Source: JAZDFC01 sp043808235
GTDB taxonomy: Bacteria > Bacteroidota > Ignavibacteria > Ignavibacteriales > Melioribacteraceae
DNA length: 64,000 nucleotides
Assembly (NCBI GenBank): GCA_043808235.1
Contig: JAZDFC010000098.1
Span: forward strand, 20,804 to 84,803
Reading direction: 5' to 3'
In this document: positions 44,828 through 54,725 of the stretch, piece after piece
Position numbering within the stretch: position 1 is the first letter of the stretch
How the letters are laid out: every line of letters starts with the position of its first letter
Notes under the pieces: generated by a model
Told to the model about the DNA's origin: nothing
Seen by the model: the letters and a program-made list of their open reading frames with translations, nothing else
Database searches by the model: none
Translations under genes and position numbers: made by a program

Positions 44828-47434
44828 TTATTTATTAGTATTCATCAAATCATTTACAGCATTCGCAAGAAAAATATATTCGGCGCTGCCACCAATCGTA
44901 ACTTCATTTTCGCCCCAAAGAAACGGCCAATCATCTTTGTTTTCAAGGAAGTCCGGTTTCAATAACATCACACCCGGGACAATACCCCCTGCAATAATTG
45001 AGAAATCAGCTCTATTGTTTCCATAGGCAACTTTTTTAGAACGCGTACCAACTGCTTCAACAAAAGACACATTAGAATAAGGATGGCAGCCAAAAATGTA
45101 ATTTAAACCTCTTAAAACGTATTCTTTATTCATTATATCGGGGAATGCCTTATAAGCATTATAGTTTGTAATCGCTGAGTTAACAACGCTGCCGCTACCT
45201 CCCCAGCCACCACCTGATATTGGTAATCCATACGGGTTTTTCTTATCTATTTCTTCAATTGATTCTTTGTACTTAATTATATAGTCTTTAAGTTTATCTT
45301 TATAAGCAGCATCCAAATATGGTATAGCTTTCAATGCAGGATTAAGACTTCTACTGGCAAAGAACATCTGACCAAATTCATGTCCGCCGCCTGGTTGTTC
45401 CAGTAACGACCAGATTTTTGACAGAAATCTGTCAGCATACTTCTTGTCTTTAGTTGCAATGTATAATTGAAGAACAGCATCTATATCTGCACCCCTACCC
45501 CACATCCTCCAGGGACTATTATCATCACCTGGGTTTTTCATCGCTTCGTCAGCTTCTTCCAATAACCTTATTGCGATAGTCAGGCTTCTATCTGCGAGAT
45601 CATCGTTATATCCTGCGAGGGCACGACTTGCAGCAGCCAAAGATGCGGCTGTTGAATAATCTAAAAACGGCATACGTGCTGTGAATGCCCATCGATCATC
45701 CATAGTCCCACTTGATTTACCATCCGTTTCGTATGGTTTGAGATTGGGATTGTACGGAAGATTATCCGTTTCAGTCATCGCATCCCCAAGGTGATGGTAT
45801 TGGTGCATGTTGGGGACAATAATACCCGTAACAGGGTGACCAATATTTTCGCACTGTGCAACCAGGTTTAATGTACCATGTTCAATTTGCTGCAAGAGAT
45901 CCGGTTTTCCGTCCGGACGATGAATATCTACGTAGCGGGTTTTCTGGTCAATATAAGTCTCGTCCCTATCAATTTTAAACTCTTCCCAAGCATTAACAAA
46001 ACTTGAAATAACCATATTATGAGAGCCGGTCTGAATATCGAAATCACCGGCATCAAACCAACCGCCAACTGCCATGTTCGGAATACGCTCCAATGGTTTG
46101 TATTTTGTATCCGTAGTTGTACCCATCTTATATCCATCAAAATGCTGATGATTAAGAGGAGCCTGAAGACAATCATCAAGATAAGGAGTGCCATGCCATA
46201 TACGGTATGCTTCGTTTACTTCCATGTGGTCCATTTGAACAGGAAACCAGACATCCAAAGTCGGGTGCCATACTTCATTATACACACCCTGATTTATAAT
46301 AAAAGTATTTGTTTTTTCGTTGCCATACTGGATGTAATATACACCCGGTTCTTTAACTGAACTAAAATCAAATTTCACATAATTATAGCGGAGATATTCT
46401 CCCCACACTTTTACTTCACCATTAAATTTCTCAATAGAATTCCCTTCCTGATTTACCTGGAAAAGAGTTGCGGTTTTCAAAGGTGTATCATTTTTATCTA
46501 ATTCTATTACAGCAACTTTTTCCTGATCAGGAGTATAACCAACTTGAGAAAATCCAATATTAGGTTTTCTGATCCAGTTCGGTATACTGTTCGGTTCAAG
46601 GTACCACGTCAATACTTTTCCGGTTTTGTTGGCAGGCAATAAACTGCGGACTATGAACCATCCGTTTTGAGCCAGGTTGCGACCGTCAAAGAGCATCAAA
46701 TCAGCATCCATACTTTTAATTTTAACAAAGCGTTCCGGATCTTCAGGTGCAAATACTATTGATTTTCCTATCGCTATAGGATATGGGACTATAAATTCAC
46801 CCCGACCTCTATCATCAAATGTTGTATGTCCGGCAAATTGATTTATTTTTTTACTTTTTGGCTCAACTTTGGTGTTACCCGAAGGATATCTTGGAAAATT
46901 GGCAGGACTCCCATCTATTATGTAAGTCTTTTCAAAGTAAGATGAAGGTAAAAATTCAAGGTTAAATCCTGCGCATCCTTCAAGTTTTTCGGAGAGAGGC
47001 TTATCAAGATAAACATTGATTAGCACTCCATCATCCTTGGCGGATACAATCAACTTGAAATCAAAATCATACTCTTCATAGCGCAAAGCAACTTCAATAC
47101 TATTATTTTGCTTATCGACTTTTCTGTCAACCACTTGCGGAACCAGATCCCACTGCTCAGGCGTATTTTGCAGCCTGACAGCGCCACCTGTAGCTGTTCT
47201 TACTCCATGATGAATCATTTCTATCCCGGCAGTTTTTTCATCAAAAAACATTCCGTTGTATTGGTTGCTGAAAACCAGAACATTCGCACCCGCGGTTTCA
47301 AAATATTCCAATTCATTTATCCGGAGTTTCTGTGCAAAAGTATCGTTGCCGGACAAAATTAGAATAACAAATAGAACAATGGCTAATGATAAATCCATAA
47401 AAATGTTCTTTAATGATTTGACTCTTATTTTCAT
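44828..47434 (-). CDS. GH9 endoglucanase-family enzyme
   Basis: An 868-residue secreted protein. After the signal peptide (to about 34) come about 280 residues of beta-rich sequence, then a CelD-type Ig-like domain (about 295-380, IGFSQVGYTPDQEKVAVI), then the GH9 (alpha/alpha)6 barrel. Catalytic motifs are GGWFDAGDFDIQ (the paired Asp) and a late Glu in GENEVTIGGSAEY. GH9 enzymes are inverting endo-beta-glucanases, some acting on xyloglucan or on other beta-glucans. Its ATG overlaps the GH95 stop in an ATGA arrangement, indicating translational coupling. The extended N-terminal region is unusual and unrecognised. Confidence 0.88.
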   Translation of the reverse strand: MKIRVKSLKNIFMDLSLAIVLFVILILSGNDTFAQKLRINELEYFETAGANVLVFSNQYNGMFFDEKTAGIEMIHHGVRTATGGAVRLQNTPEQWDLVPQVVDRKVDKQNNSIEVALRYEEYDFDFKLIVSAKDDGVLINVYLDKPLSEKLEGCAGFNLEFLPSSYFEKTYIIDGSPANFPRYPSGNTKVEPKSKKINQFAGHTTFDDRGRGEFIVPYPIAIGKSIVFAPEDPERFVKIKSMDADLMLFDGRNLAQNGWFIVRSLLPANKTGKVLTWYLEPNSIPNWIRKPNIGFSQVGYTPDQEKVAVIELDKNDTPLKTATLFQVNQEGNSIEKFNGEVKVWGEYLRYNYVKFDFSSVKEPGVYYIQYGNEKTNTFIINQGVYNEVWHPTLDVWFPVQMDHMEVNEAYRIWHGTPYLDDCLQAPLNHQHFDGYKMGTTTDTKYKPLERIPNMAVGGWFDAGDFDIQTGSHNMVISSFVNAWEEFKIDRDETYIDQKTRYVDIHRPDGKPDLLQQIEHGTLNLVAQCENIGHPVTGIIVPNMHQYHHLGDAMTETDNLPYNPNLKPYETDGKSSGTMDDRWAFTARMPFLDYSTAASLAAASRALAGYNDDLADRSLTIAIRLLEEADEAMKNPGDDNSPWRMWGRGADIDAVLQLYIATKDKKYADRFLSKIWSLLEQPGGGHEFGQMFFASRSLNPALKAIPYLDAAYKDKLKDYIIKYKESIEEIDKKNPYGLPISGGGWGGSGSVVNSAITNYNAYKAFPDIMNKEYVLRGLNYIFGCHPYSNVSFVEAVGTRSKKVAYGNNRADFSIIAGGIVPGVMLLKPDFLENKDDWPFLWGENEVTIGGSAEYIFLANAVNDLMNTNK

Positions 47435-49923
47435 TTTTTCTCCATGATGGTATATTTTTCACCTTCGTTTGTACAGATATCGTATAAGTAACTACTTTTC
47501 ACCTCAACTAGTTTTAAATTTGCCTGCGGTGAAATCAACGGTTCATTTATTTGTGGTGTTTGATAAAATGGATTTTTGTTTTCACCTTCCGCCAATTTGA
47601 GAGGAGTTGTTCCATTTGATATTAATTCCGAATAAGAACGAATCCGGCAGTTCCCTCCAAGATTTGATTTAATTACCAGCTTTGTAATTTTACCGTCCTT
47701 CCATTCCATCTCTTCAATTTCAAATCCGCCGCGCAACCGGATACCTTTTATACTTCCGTTCTTCCAACTTGCCGGTAATGCGGGCAGAACAAATATTGCC
47801 CCATCATGGCTTTGCACAAGCATTTCCGCAATGCCCGAAGTAAAGCCGAAATTTCCATCGATTTGAAATGGAGGATGAGCATCAAACATGTTCGGATAAG
47901 TTCCGCCTTTTTGCTTTCCATCCGGTTGAATGGAAGGAGTGAGTTGAGTTGTAATTAATTTCAAAGCATGGTTTCCGTCAAGAAGACGAGCACATAAATT
48001 TACTTTCCATCCCATCGACCAGCCGGTGGATTCATCGCCCCTTGCTGTTAACGAAGTTTTTGCAGCTGAAAATATTTCAGGTGTTCTAAAAGGTGAAATT
48101 TGATTGGATGGGAACAGCCCATATAAATGCGATACATGACGATGATTATCATCCGGATTATCCCAATCATATAACCATTCTTGTAACTGTCCCCATTTTC
48201 CAATCTGTACGGGAGGTAAGCGTTGCAAAATTTCCTTTATTATTTCGATTAGCTCTTCATCATTATTCAGAATTTCTGCTGCATTTCTCGTTTTAGTGAA
48301 TAGGTCGTAAAGCAGCTGATTATCCATAGTTGTACCGGCTGAAATCGAAGACTCCGGATGATCTACTGGAGAGTTTTCGGGTGAAACCGATGGACAAACA
48401 ACCAGCCATTTGTGCTGCGGTTCTTCAACTAAAAAGCTAAGATAAAATTCTACTGCTCCTTTCATAACCGGGTAAATAGCTTTGAGATATTCCCTATCCC
48501 CATTATATTCATACTTCTCAAATAAATGCTGACAAAGCCATGCGCCTCCCATCGGCCACATACCCCAGTAAGATCCGTCGATAGGTCCGTTCATCCGCCA
48601 GATATCCGTGTTATGATGAAGTACCCAGCCATCGGCACCGTACATAACTTTTGCTGTCTGCCTTCCCGTTTCCGAAAGCTCACGAACCATTTGAATCAGC
48701 GGTTCATTCATTTCTGTAAGGTTGGTTATTTCTGATGGCCAATAATTCATTTCAGTATTAATGTTAACCGTGTATTTACTATCCCATGGTGGATAAAGTT
48801 GATCATTCCAAATTCCCTGGAGGTTTGCAGGCTGCCCGCCGGGTCGCGATGATGAAATCAACAAATATCGTCCAAATTGAAAACACAATGCAATTAATTG
48901 GGGGTCGGTTTCTTTGGCAAATTGGGCAATACGAACGTCTGTAGGATTTTTGGCAGCATCCGAAATTCCAAGATCAATATTCACTCTATTAAAGTAGTTT
49001 TGATAATCTGCAATATGATCTTTTAATGATTGTTCATAATTTTTTTTCAATGCTATTTGAAGATATGCATTTGCTCTTTCACCGGCATCCGCGCTGATAT
49101 CATTATAATTTTTGAAACTCGTTGCAATTGAGACATAAAGGGTAGCAATGTTTGCATTGCTTACAACCAAATTTGTATCGGTTGCTGAAACCGTTCCTCC
49201 ATCGGTTGTGATTTTAATTTGCACCTGAAACTTAACAGCGCCTTTTATTGAATCACAATCGCCTGTTACTCCGGACATTATTAATTTATCTTTCCCTTCA
49301 GTTGAAATATTTACTGGAGATTGACGATTCATTGACGCAGTAAAATTAATTTTGCCCGGCTTGCTGGCTGTTATTCTACAAATAATTACTTGTTCGGGAA
49401 AGGAAGCGAAGACTTCCCGTTTATATGTTACTCCATCAACATCATAATAAGTGGTTGTTACAGCAGTTTCAAGATTAAGCTCACGATTATAGCTTGTAAA
49501 ATTTTCATGTCCCGGGAATGATAGATTAAGGTTACCCGCAGTTTGATAAGGCATACCTTGCGAATTCCGGCTGATGATTTTTTGATTTACCAGGTCTTGC
49601 GCTTCTTTGTATTTTCCTTCAAAAATTAATTGACGGACTTTTGGCAAAGCTTCTTTGGCATCGGGATTATCATTGCGGTAAGGTTGCCCTGCCCAAATTG
49701 TATTTTCGTTTAGTTGAATTTTTTCATTTGAGGGATTTCCGAACACCATAGCGCCCAATCGTCCATTTCCTACCGGAAGCGCTTCAACCCACTGATTGGC
49801 GGGTTGATTATACCAAAGTTTCAGCAGGGAATTATTTTGAGCGAATACACTCATCGCGGATAACATTAAAAATGCTATGACAACAAAACCGGTTTTTGAT
49901 GAACAGCTTCTTGAAGTTACCAT
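47431..49923 (-). CDS. GH95 alpha-L-fucosidase/alpha-L-galactosidase
   Basis: About 830 residues from ATG 49923, which starts a normal signal peptide; the upstream in-frame start at 49974 adds 17 polar residues. The N-terminal beta-sandwich (LWYNQPANQWVEALPVGNGRLGAMV, LNENTIWAG), the (alpha/alpha)6 barrel with NTEMNYWPSE and HVSHLYGLFP, and the C-terminal beta domain are all present. GH95 inverts alpha-1,2-L-fucosides, and some members prefer alpha-L-galactosides of complex arabinoxylan. The presence nearby of a GDP-mannose 3,5-epimerase-like gene, which makes the L-galactose donor, makes that question worth testing. It is coupled to GH9 by an ATGA overlap. Confidence 0.9.
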   Translation of the reverse strand: MVTSRSCSSKTGFVVIAFLMLSAMSVFAQNNSLLKLWYNQPANQWVEALPVGNGRLGAMVFGNPSNEKIQLNENTIWAGQPYRNDNPDAKEALPKVRQLIFEGKYKEAQDLVNQKIISRNSQGMPYQTAGNLNLSFPGHENFTSYNRELNLETAVTTTYYDVDGVTYKREVFASFPEQVIICRITASKPGKINFTASMNRQSPVNISTEGKDKLIMSGVTGDCDSIKGAVKFQVQIKITTDGGTVSATDTNLVVSNANIATLYVSIATSFKNYNDISADAGERANAYLQIALKKNYEQSLKDHIADYQNYFNRVNIDLGISDAAKNPTDVRIAQFAKETDPQLIALCFQFGRYLLISSSRPGGQPANLQGIWNDQLYPPWDSKYTVNINTEMNYWPSEITNLTEMNEPLIQMVRELSETGRQTAKVMYGADGWVLHHNTDIWRMNGPIDGSYWGMWPMGGAWLCQHLFEKYEYNGDREYLKAIYPVMKGAVEFYLSFLVEEPQHKWLVVCPSVSPENSPVDHPESSISAGTTMDNQLLYDLFTKTRNAAEILNNDEELIEIIKEILQRLPPVQIGKWGQLQEWLYDWDNPDDNHRHVSHLYGLFPSNQISPFRTPEIFSAAKTSLTARGDESTGWSMGWKVNLCARLLDGNHALKLITTQLTPSIQPDGKQKGGTYPNMFDAHPPFQIDGNFGFTSGIAEMLVQSHDGAIFVLPALPASWKNGSIKGIRLRGGFEIEEMEWKDGKITKLVIKSNLGGNCRIRSYSELISNGTTPLKLAEGENKNPFYQTPQINEPLISPQANLKLVEVKSSYLYDICTNEGEKYTIMEKK

Positions 49924-50038
49924 ATTGGTTTTTTCATAATTATTAATTTTGATTATTTTCACATTCGCACACACAATTTATATTTGATAATGTCGCCTTA
50001 TATTTCAGTTGTATTGCATTGAAGATCATACTGATAAT

Positions 50039-51175
50039 TCAATACCTGACTTTAATTTTAAGCGCGCTGGGAACTTCCTTTTCTGAAACGACAACTATAT
50101 AACCGCCGCCGCTGCCGGATGTAATGCCGCCAAAATAATTAGGGAAAATATTGGTTTCCATTTCATTCATCAAATTATCGGGAACAGTAAAAGGAAGAAT
50201 CTTTTTCCATGCAAAAAAGGTCGCTTTCATTGAATTCCCCAAACCGATGATATCTTTTTTAATAATGCTTTGCCAGCACTGTTCACCTGCATCACCGAGT
50301 TCTTTAATATTTTTTTTTGTCAAATGCTTTTCTTTGATTGGATCGTATCCGATTGGTCTTGGTTTAAGCGGAATCAAATGCAGTACATTTGAAAGCCATT
50401 CACATATTTCGTTGTCGGTAGTGGATTCAATTTGTTCCGGCCAGTAGTTCCCGGAATAAAATAAACGACTGATCCCCGGATTCAACAAGCCAATATGATC
50501 CTGCGACCCGGAAATATATTTGGAGCCGGGGGGATTTTCGGCTCCGAATAAAATCTTTGCATTTTTAATCGGTTCTCCGTTTGGATATTGATTTCCCCAA
50601 ATATCGATTGCTACTTTTCTCGAACTTGTTGCCATTCCCGAACGGTCATTGAAGTCAATTGTAGGCCATAGTTGGGCAACAACCACACTGCCCGGATAAA
50701 CTTCCGAAACCCAAGGCTGATCCATCCAACCGCCTGCGATACAAATTCTGAAAGGAAATTGCAGTTCTTTCTTAGCAGATGAACTCGCCCGCGCCGGTAA
50801 ACCTTTTTCAGGAATACGTTCAAGAATTTTGTATTCTATACCATACTTCTTACACAACAGCTCTTTTTCGGGAGTGTGACCATCGGAATTAACAATAAAA
50901 ATATCAGGTTTAATTTTTTCAAGATCCGGTTCAAAGTCAAGCATACCCGATCCCGATGCAACAAAAGCTTCCTTAACAAATCGTATCGAGTGTACCATAA
51001 ATACTCTTTCGTCCTGAGAAAAGTACGGCGCTTTTCCTTTTAGCAAACGAATATTAGTATCGGAACCAACAGACACATAAAGATCGCCATATTGAGCAGC
51101 AGTTTTAAAAAAAGCAACGTGACCGCCGTGAAGTAAATCATAACAACCGCTTACAAAAATTTTTTTATTTTTCAT
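50039..51175 (-). CDS. Cytidylyltransferase-GHMP kinase fusion
   Basis: About 378 residues from ATG 51175. Residues 1-130 form a nucleotidyltransferase of the cytidylyltransferase superfamily: GCYDLLHGGH (the HxGH motif) and a late FSQDER segment in place of the usual ISSTxR. From about 145 to the end it resembles a GHMP sugar kinase: AGGWMDQP near the start, SGMATSSRKVA as a possible phosphate-binding loop, and GITSGSGGG near the C-terminus. A kinase joined to a nucleotidyltransferase suggests sugar to sugar-1-phosphate to NDP-sugar in one protein, as in bacterial FKP but with a different transferase fold. The sugar is unknown; the neighbour 15 bp upstream is a GDP-mannose 3,5-epimerase-like gene. 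Confidence 0.75.
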   Translation of the reverse strand: MKNKKIFVSGCYDLLHGGHVAFFKTAAQYGDLYVSVGSDTNIRLLKGKAPYFSQDERVFMVHSIRFVKEAFVASGSGMLDFEPDLEKIKPDIFIVNSDGHTPEKELLCKKYGIEYKILERIPEKGLPARASSSAKKELQFPFRICIAGGWMDQPWVSEVYPGSVVVAQLWPTIDFNDRSGMATSSRKVAIDIWGNQYPNGEPIKNAKILFGAENPPGSKYISGSQDHIGLLNPGISRLFYSGNYWPEQIESTTDNEICEWLSNVLHLIPLKPRPIGYDPIKEKHLTKKNIKELGDAGEQCWQSIIKKDIIGLGNSMKATFFAWKKILPFTVPDNLMNEMETNIFPNYFGGITSGSGGGYIVVVSEKEVPSALKIKVRY

Positions 51176-51190
51176 CAATCGATCCTATAA

Positions 51191-52195
51191 TTAAAACTCG
51201 TTGAACACAACCTTTTTCGAATCCTTTCCTTTATTCTCTATCATTTGTTCTTTGATCCAATCATAAGTTTTCTTTAGACCTTCCTTTAATGGAATAGAAG
51301 GTTCCCAACCGAGATATTGCTTGATCAAAGTATTGTCGCTGTTTCTACCGCGCACACCTTTCGGTGCAGACGGATCATATTTTCTCTCCAGTTTATAATC
51401 AGCTATTTCTTCAACGTAATCAACAAGTTGATTTATCGAAACCATTTCCGCACTGCCGAGGTTTATCGGTTCTTGAATATTGCTGTACATAATATCAAGA
51501 ACACCTTTTACGCAATCATCAATAAACATAAAACTTCTTGTCTGATGACCGTCTCCCCAAATAACAATTTCTTTTTTACCGAACAACTCACCGTCAATTA
51601 CTTTTCTGCAAATAGCTGCCGGGGCTTTTTCCCTCCCGCCATCATAAGTTCCAAAAGGACCATACACATTATGGAAGCGCGCTACGCGGGTTGTGAGACC
51701 AAAATCCTCGGTAAAATGCCTGCACATTCTTTCGCTGAAAAGTTTTTCCCAGCCATATCCATCCTCGGCAAGAGCAGGATATGCATCGGCTTCTTTCAAT
51801 CCGGGATTATCCGGATCGGTTTGTTTCTCACCGTTATAAACACAAGCGGAAGATGCATAAAAAAATCTTTGTATTCCCAAATCACGGGCAGCCATTAACA
51901 AATGCGTATTGATAAGAACACTTAACATACAATCGGCTTTGTGGGTTTCAATAAATCCCATACCTCCCATATCCGCAGCAAGGTTGAAAACTTCTTCATA
52001 ACCGTTTAAAGCCTGGTAACAATTTTCTTTTATTTTTAAATCCAGTACAAGGTTATCAACTCCCGGCGTTATTTGATACCATCTTGTTAAAGGTTTGATA
52101 TCGACTGCGCGAACCTGATACCCCATAGCTTTTAATTTCTTTGTTAAGTGACCACCGATAAATCCACCTGCACCGGCTACTACTATTTTTTTCAT
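51191..52195 (-). CDS. GDP-mannose 3,5-epimerase-like SDR enzyme
   Basis: A 334-residue extended short-chain dehydrogenase with NAD-binding GAGGFIGGH (8-16), the active-site YxxxK as YGWEK, and segments very close to plant GDP-mannose 3,5-epimerase: AADMGGMGFI, YGPFGTYDGGREKAPAA and IWGDGHQTRSF. The family turns GDP-mannose into GDP-L-galactose or GDP-L-gulose. Related NAD epimerases with other substrates cannot be excluded. AAGGAG precedes ATG 52195. It is followed by the nucleotidyltransferase-kinase fusion after 15 bp, so the pair probably makes or recycles one activated sugar for cell-surface glycan. Confidence 0.85.
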   Translation of the reverse strand: MKKIVVAGAGGFIGGHLTKKLKAMGYQVRAVDIKPLTRWYQITPGVDNLVLDLKIKENCYQALNGYEEVFNLAADMGGMGFIETHKADCMLSVLINTHLLMAARDLGIQRFFYASSACVYNGEKQTDPDNPGLKEADAYPALAEDGYGWEKLFSERMCRHFTEDFGLTTRVARFHNVYGPFGTYDGGREKAPAAICRKVIDGELFGKKEIVIWGDGHQTRSFMFIDDCVKGVLDIMYSNIQEPINLGSAEMVSINQLVDYVEEIADYKLERKYDPSAPKGVRGRNSDNTLIKQYLGWEPSIPLKEGLKKTYDWIKEQMIENKGKDSKKVVFNEF

Positions 52196-52256
52196 AATTA
52201 TTTTCTCCTTCTATATCATTATTACTAATTATTATTTAATTCTATAAGTAAAGAAA

Positions 52257-54596
52257 TCACTTTTGTAAAATTCTATTTGAGTACTTAAGCATAATAAAAA
52301 AAAGAATAAAATAAATAAACAATCCCGTTAGGAATGTAATATTAAATCCTAATGTCATCGATAGGATAACCGCTGTTACGGAGCCAAGCACTGTTAGCAT
52401 GCCATTTACGCCGTACATCCAGGGAATAAATCTTTCCAGGTTATTTGCTTTCAGCAATTGTATTCCGGATGGGAAAGGGATTCCAAGCAGACTGCCAAAA
52501 GGTAAAATTAAAATAAAACAGGCAATGGAACAATAAACCTGTCCATAGGCTAACAATTCATCCAATAAAAATTTATGTGATACAAAAAGGACAATCCCGG
52601 CAATTACCACCGCCAATGATATCATTGCAATACGTTTAAGCGGTTTATCGGAAAAGATTTTGCCGCCATAGTAACTGCCCATTCCCATGCCAATTAAAAT
52701 CGAAGCAAGCAATATTGACAGTGAAATTGTTGGCGATCCGAGGTATAATATTAATTTTTGAAATAGCGACATTTCCAATACCATAAAACCAAATCCGATA
52801 CCACCAAAAATAATCAAAGGGATAATCAGCTTTTGCCGTTCACCTTTATTTTTCTTTTCGTCTTTAATTCCGACAAAAGGAACAAAAACAATTATTACAC
52901 TAAGCGCTGCAACAGATAAAAATAATTTCAGAAAGTCATCGGGAATTTCACGTTCGATTTTATAAAAATACGGGCTATCATCACTAACCGGGGAGATATC
53001 ATATTCATTATCGGAAATTAGACTTTGCAACGAATTAGGATTATTCTTAATGGATGTTAATAATTGATTTTCAACATTGTCACTTATATATTGCCAATTA
53101 TAAGGAAGAAAAGTTACATGAGGAAGATTAGCCGGCAAATTTTGAGCAACGTTTTTTATCCCGGCAATTTCGTTCTCGGAAAAAGCGCTTTTTCGAATAA
53201 CTATTGTGGGCGCATAATCTTGACTAATAATTATAAAATGATTTAGCGCTTCATTGTTATTGATTCCAAAATCCTCGAAAGAATTGAACGCTGTAACAAT
53301 TAATCGAATCAATTCCCATCTATTATGAACTGTAAATACCAGGCAACCGGTTTCATTGAGAACGTTCAAATAATCTTTTAACGCTTCTACGGTAAGCAGG
53401 TAGTTTTCATTTGAAGCGAGATTATTAACATTTTGTAACTGCTCGGTGGAAGGAAGAGCCATAACAATCAAATCATATTTATCTTTCGATTGCTTTATGA
53501 AATGACGCCCCTCCGCAACTTGAATATTTACATTCGGAAAATTAGTATAAATTCCCCCGTTGAAATCACTGTGTTCTTTTACCAAATCAACAAAATCCGG
53601 ATTAACTTCAACACCTGTAATTTTTTTGACCCCGTCGATAAGACCTGTTAGTATTTCTTTACCGCCACCGGGTCCAATAACAAGCATATTGCTTTTTTGG
53701 TTCTCAGGTAAAAATAGGAAAGGAATAGTGGTAGTATGACTGAGTATTAAATTGTAAAGCAAATCGCCCGGCTTATGAACATCTCCATTAAAGCGATACA
53801 TCTGTGTTCCGGCGGAACCGTCAATAAATATCTGCTTAACCGCATCCTGATTTGTATATTTTATTAGATCGGCTCTCCCGTAAACACTCCATCTGCTGTC
53901 TTCAAATATTGAAATATTTTGGGCATCAGGATAAACATAATAAAAGTCCTTCTCCGGAAAATTACCGATCGGTATTCTGCCAATTAAATCCGATTTACTG
54001 TTTATAAAAATTAAAACCGTTAATAAGCCCGGTATTAAAATTGAAACGACGAGTTTAATTTTCTTCAACTTGTTATACAACAATACCGGCAGTGAGCAAA
54101 AAACCAGAAAGGAAATAAATAATATTCCGTTAGCAGCGCCGAGATAATTCAAGACGAATATGGATCCGATAGCTCCTATTGCAGCCCCTAAAAGATCGGA
54201 AGCATATAATAAAAAACTATGTGAAGAAAATAATTTATACAGCTGCGAATAGACAATTCCACCAAAGAAAAAAGGTAGAATAACTAAAATAAAATAGATG
54301 AAATGATTTGTATTTTTTAAACTTGCGGTTACAACCAAAAAAACCAGTACCGAAACTCCAACTGATATTATTGAACCGGTTACCGCTTTTAGCGCTTTGT
54401 CTGTATCTAACAACTGCAATCTGTAATGCGAGAAAACTCCGCCGATTCCCAATCCGAGAATGGCAAGAGAAAGAATGATAAAAGCATAATTACTAACAAA
54501 AATCAATGAAGAAACACGCGTCGTAAGAATTTCAAAACAAACGATGGATGCAGAAATAATAATTAAGTTTATGTAAACCGCTTTTGTAATTTGCAT
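52257..54596 (-). CDS. Membrane-embedded spermidine-synthase-like protein
   Basis: A 779-residue protein with a block of about six membrane helices at the N-terminus, a cytosolic Rossmann methyltransferase-like domain (about 295-470) and a second membrane block at the C-terminus. The domain shows MLVIGPGGGKEIL (AdoMet-type loop), GVEVNPDF and DLIVMALPST, as in the polyamine synthase family. Such fusions are widespread in this phylum; few have proven activity. The transmembrane parts look transporter-like. It lies 61 bp upstream of the epimerase gene. Whether it makes polyamines is unknown. Confidence 0.8.
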   Translation of the reverse strand: MQITKAVYINLIIISASIVCFEILTTRVSSLIFVSNYAFIILSLAILGLGIGGVFSHYRLQLLDTDKALKAVTGSIISVGVSVLVFLVVTASLKNTNHFIYFILVILPFFFGGIVYSQLYKLFSSHSFLLYASDLLGAAIGAIGSIFVLNYLGAANGILFISFLVFCSLPVLLYNKLKKIKLVVSILIPGLLTVLIFINSKSDLIGRIPIGNFPEKDFYYVYPDAQNISIFEDSRWSVYGRADLIKYTNQDAVKQIFIDGSAGTQMYRFNGDVHKPGDLLYNLILSHTTTIPFLFLPENQKSNMLVIGPGGGKEILTGLIDGVKKITGVEVNPDFVDLVKEHSDFNGGIYTNFPNVNIQVAEGRHFIKQSKDKYDLIVMALPSTEQLQNVNNLASNENYLLTVEALKDYLNVLNETGCLVFTVHNRWELIRLIVTAFNSFEDFGINNNEALNHFIIISQDYAPTIVIRKSAFSENEIAGIKNVAQNLPANLPHVTFLPYNWQYISDNVENQLLTSIKNNPNSLQSLISDNEYDISPVSDDSPYFYKIEREIPDDFLKLFLSVAALSVIIVFVPFVGIKDEKKNKGERQKLIIPLIIFGGIGFGFMVLEMSLFQKLILYLGSPTISLSILLASILIGMGMGSYYGGKIFSDKPLKRIAMISLAVVIAGIVLFVSHKFLLDELLAYGQVYCSIACFILILPFGSLLGIPFPSGIQLLKANNLERFIPWMYGVNGMLTVLGSVTAVILSMTLGFNITFLTGLFIYFILFFIMLKYSNRILQK

Positions 54597-54725
54597 TATT
54601 TACACGATAAATTTTGTATTAAGGATATAACCGAGATAGATAACTTTCTTAATCTCATTATTTAAAAATTCCATTCTGTCCGTAAAAAATCAATTTTTCT
54701 TCCATCCAATACTCATCATTTTAGA

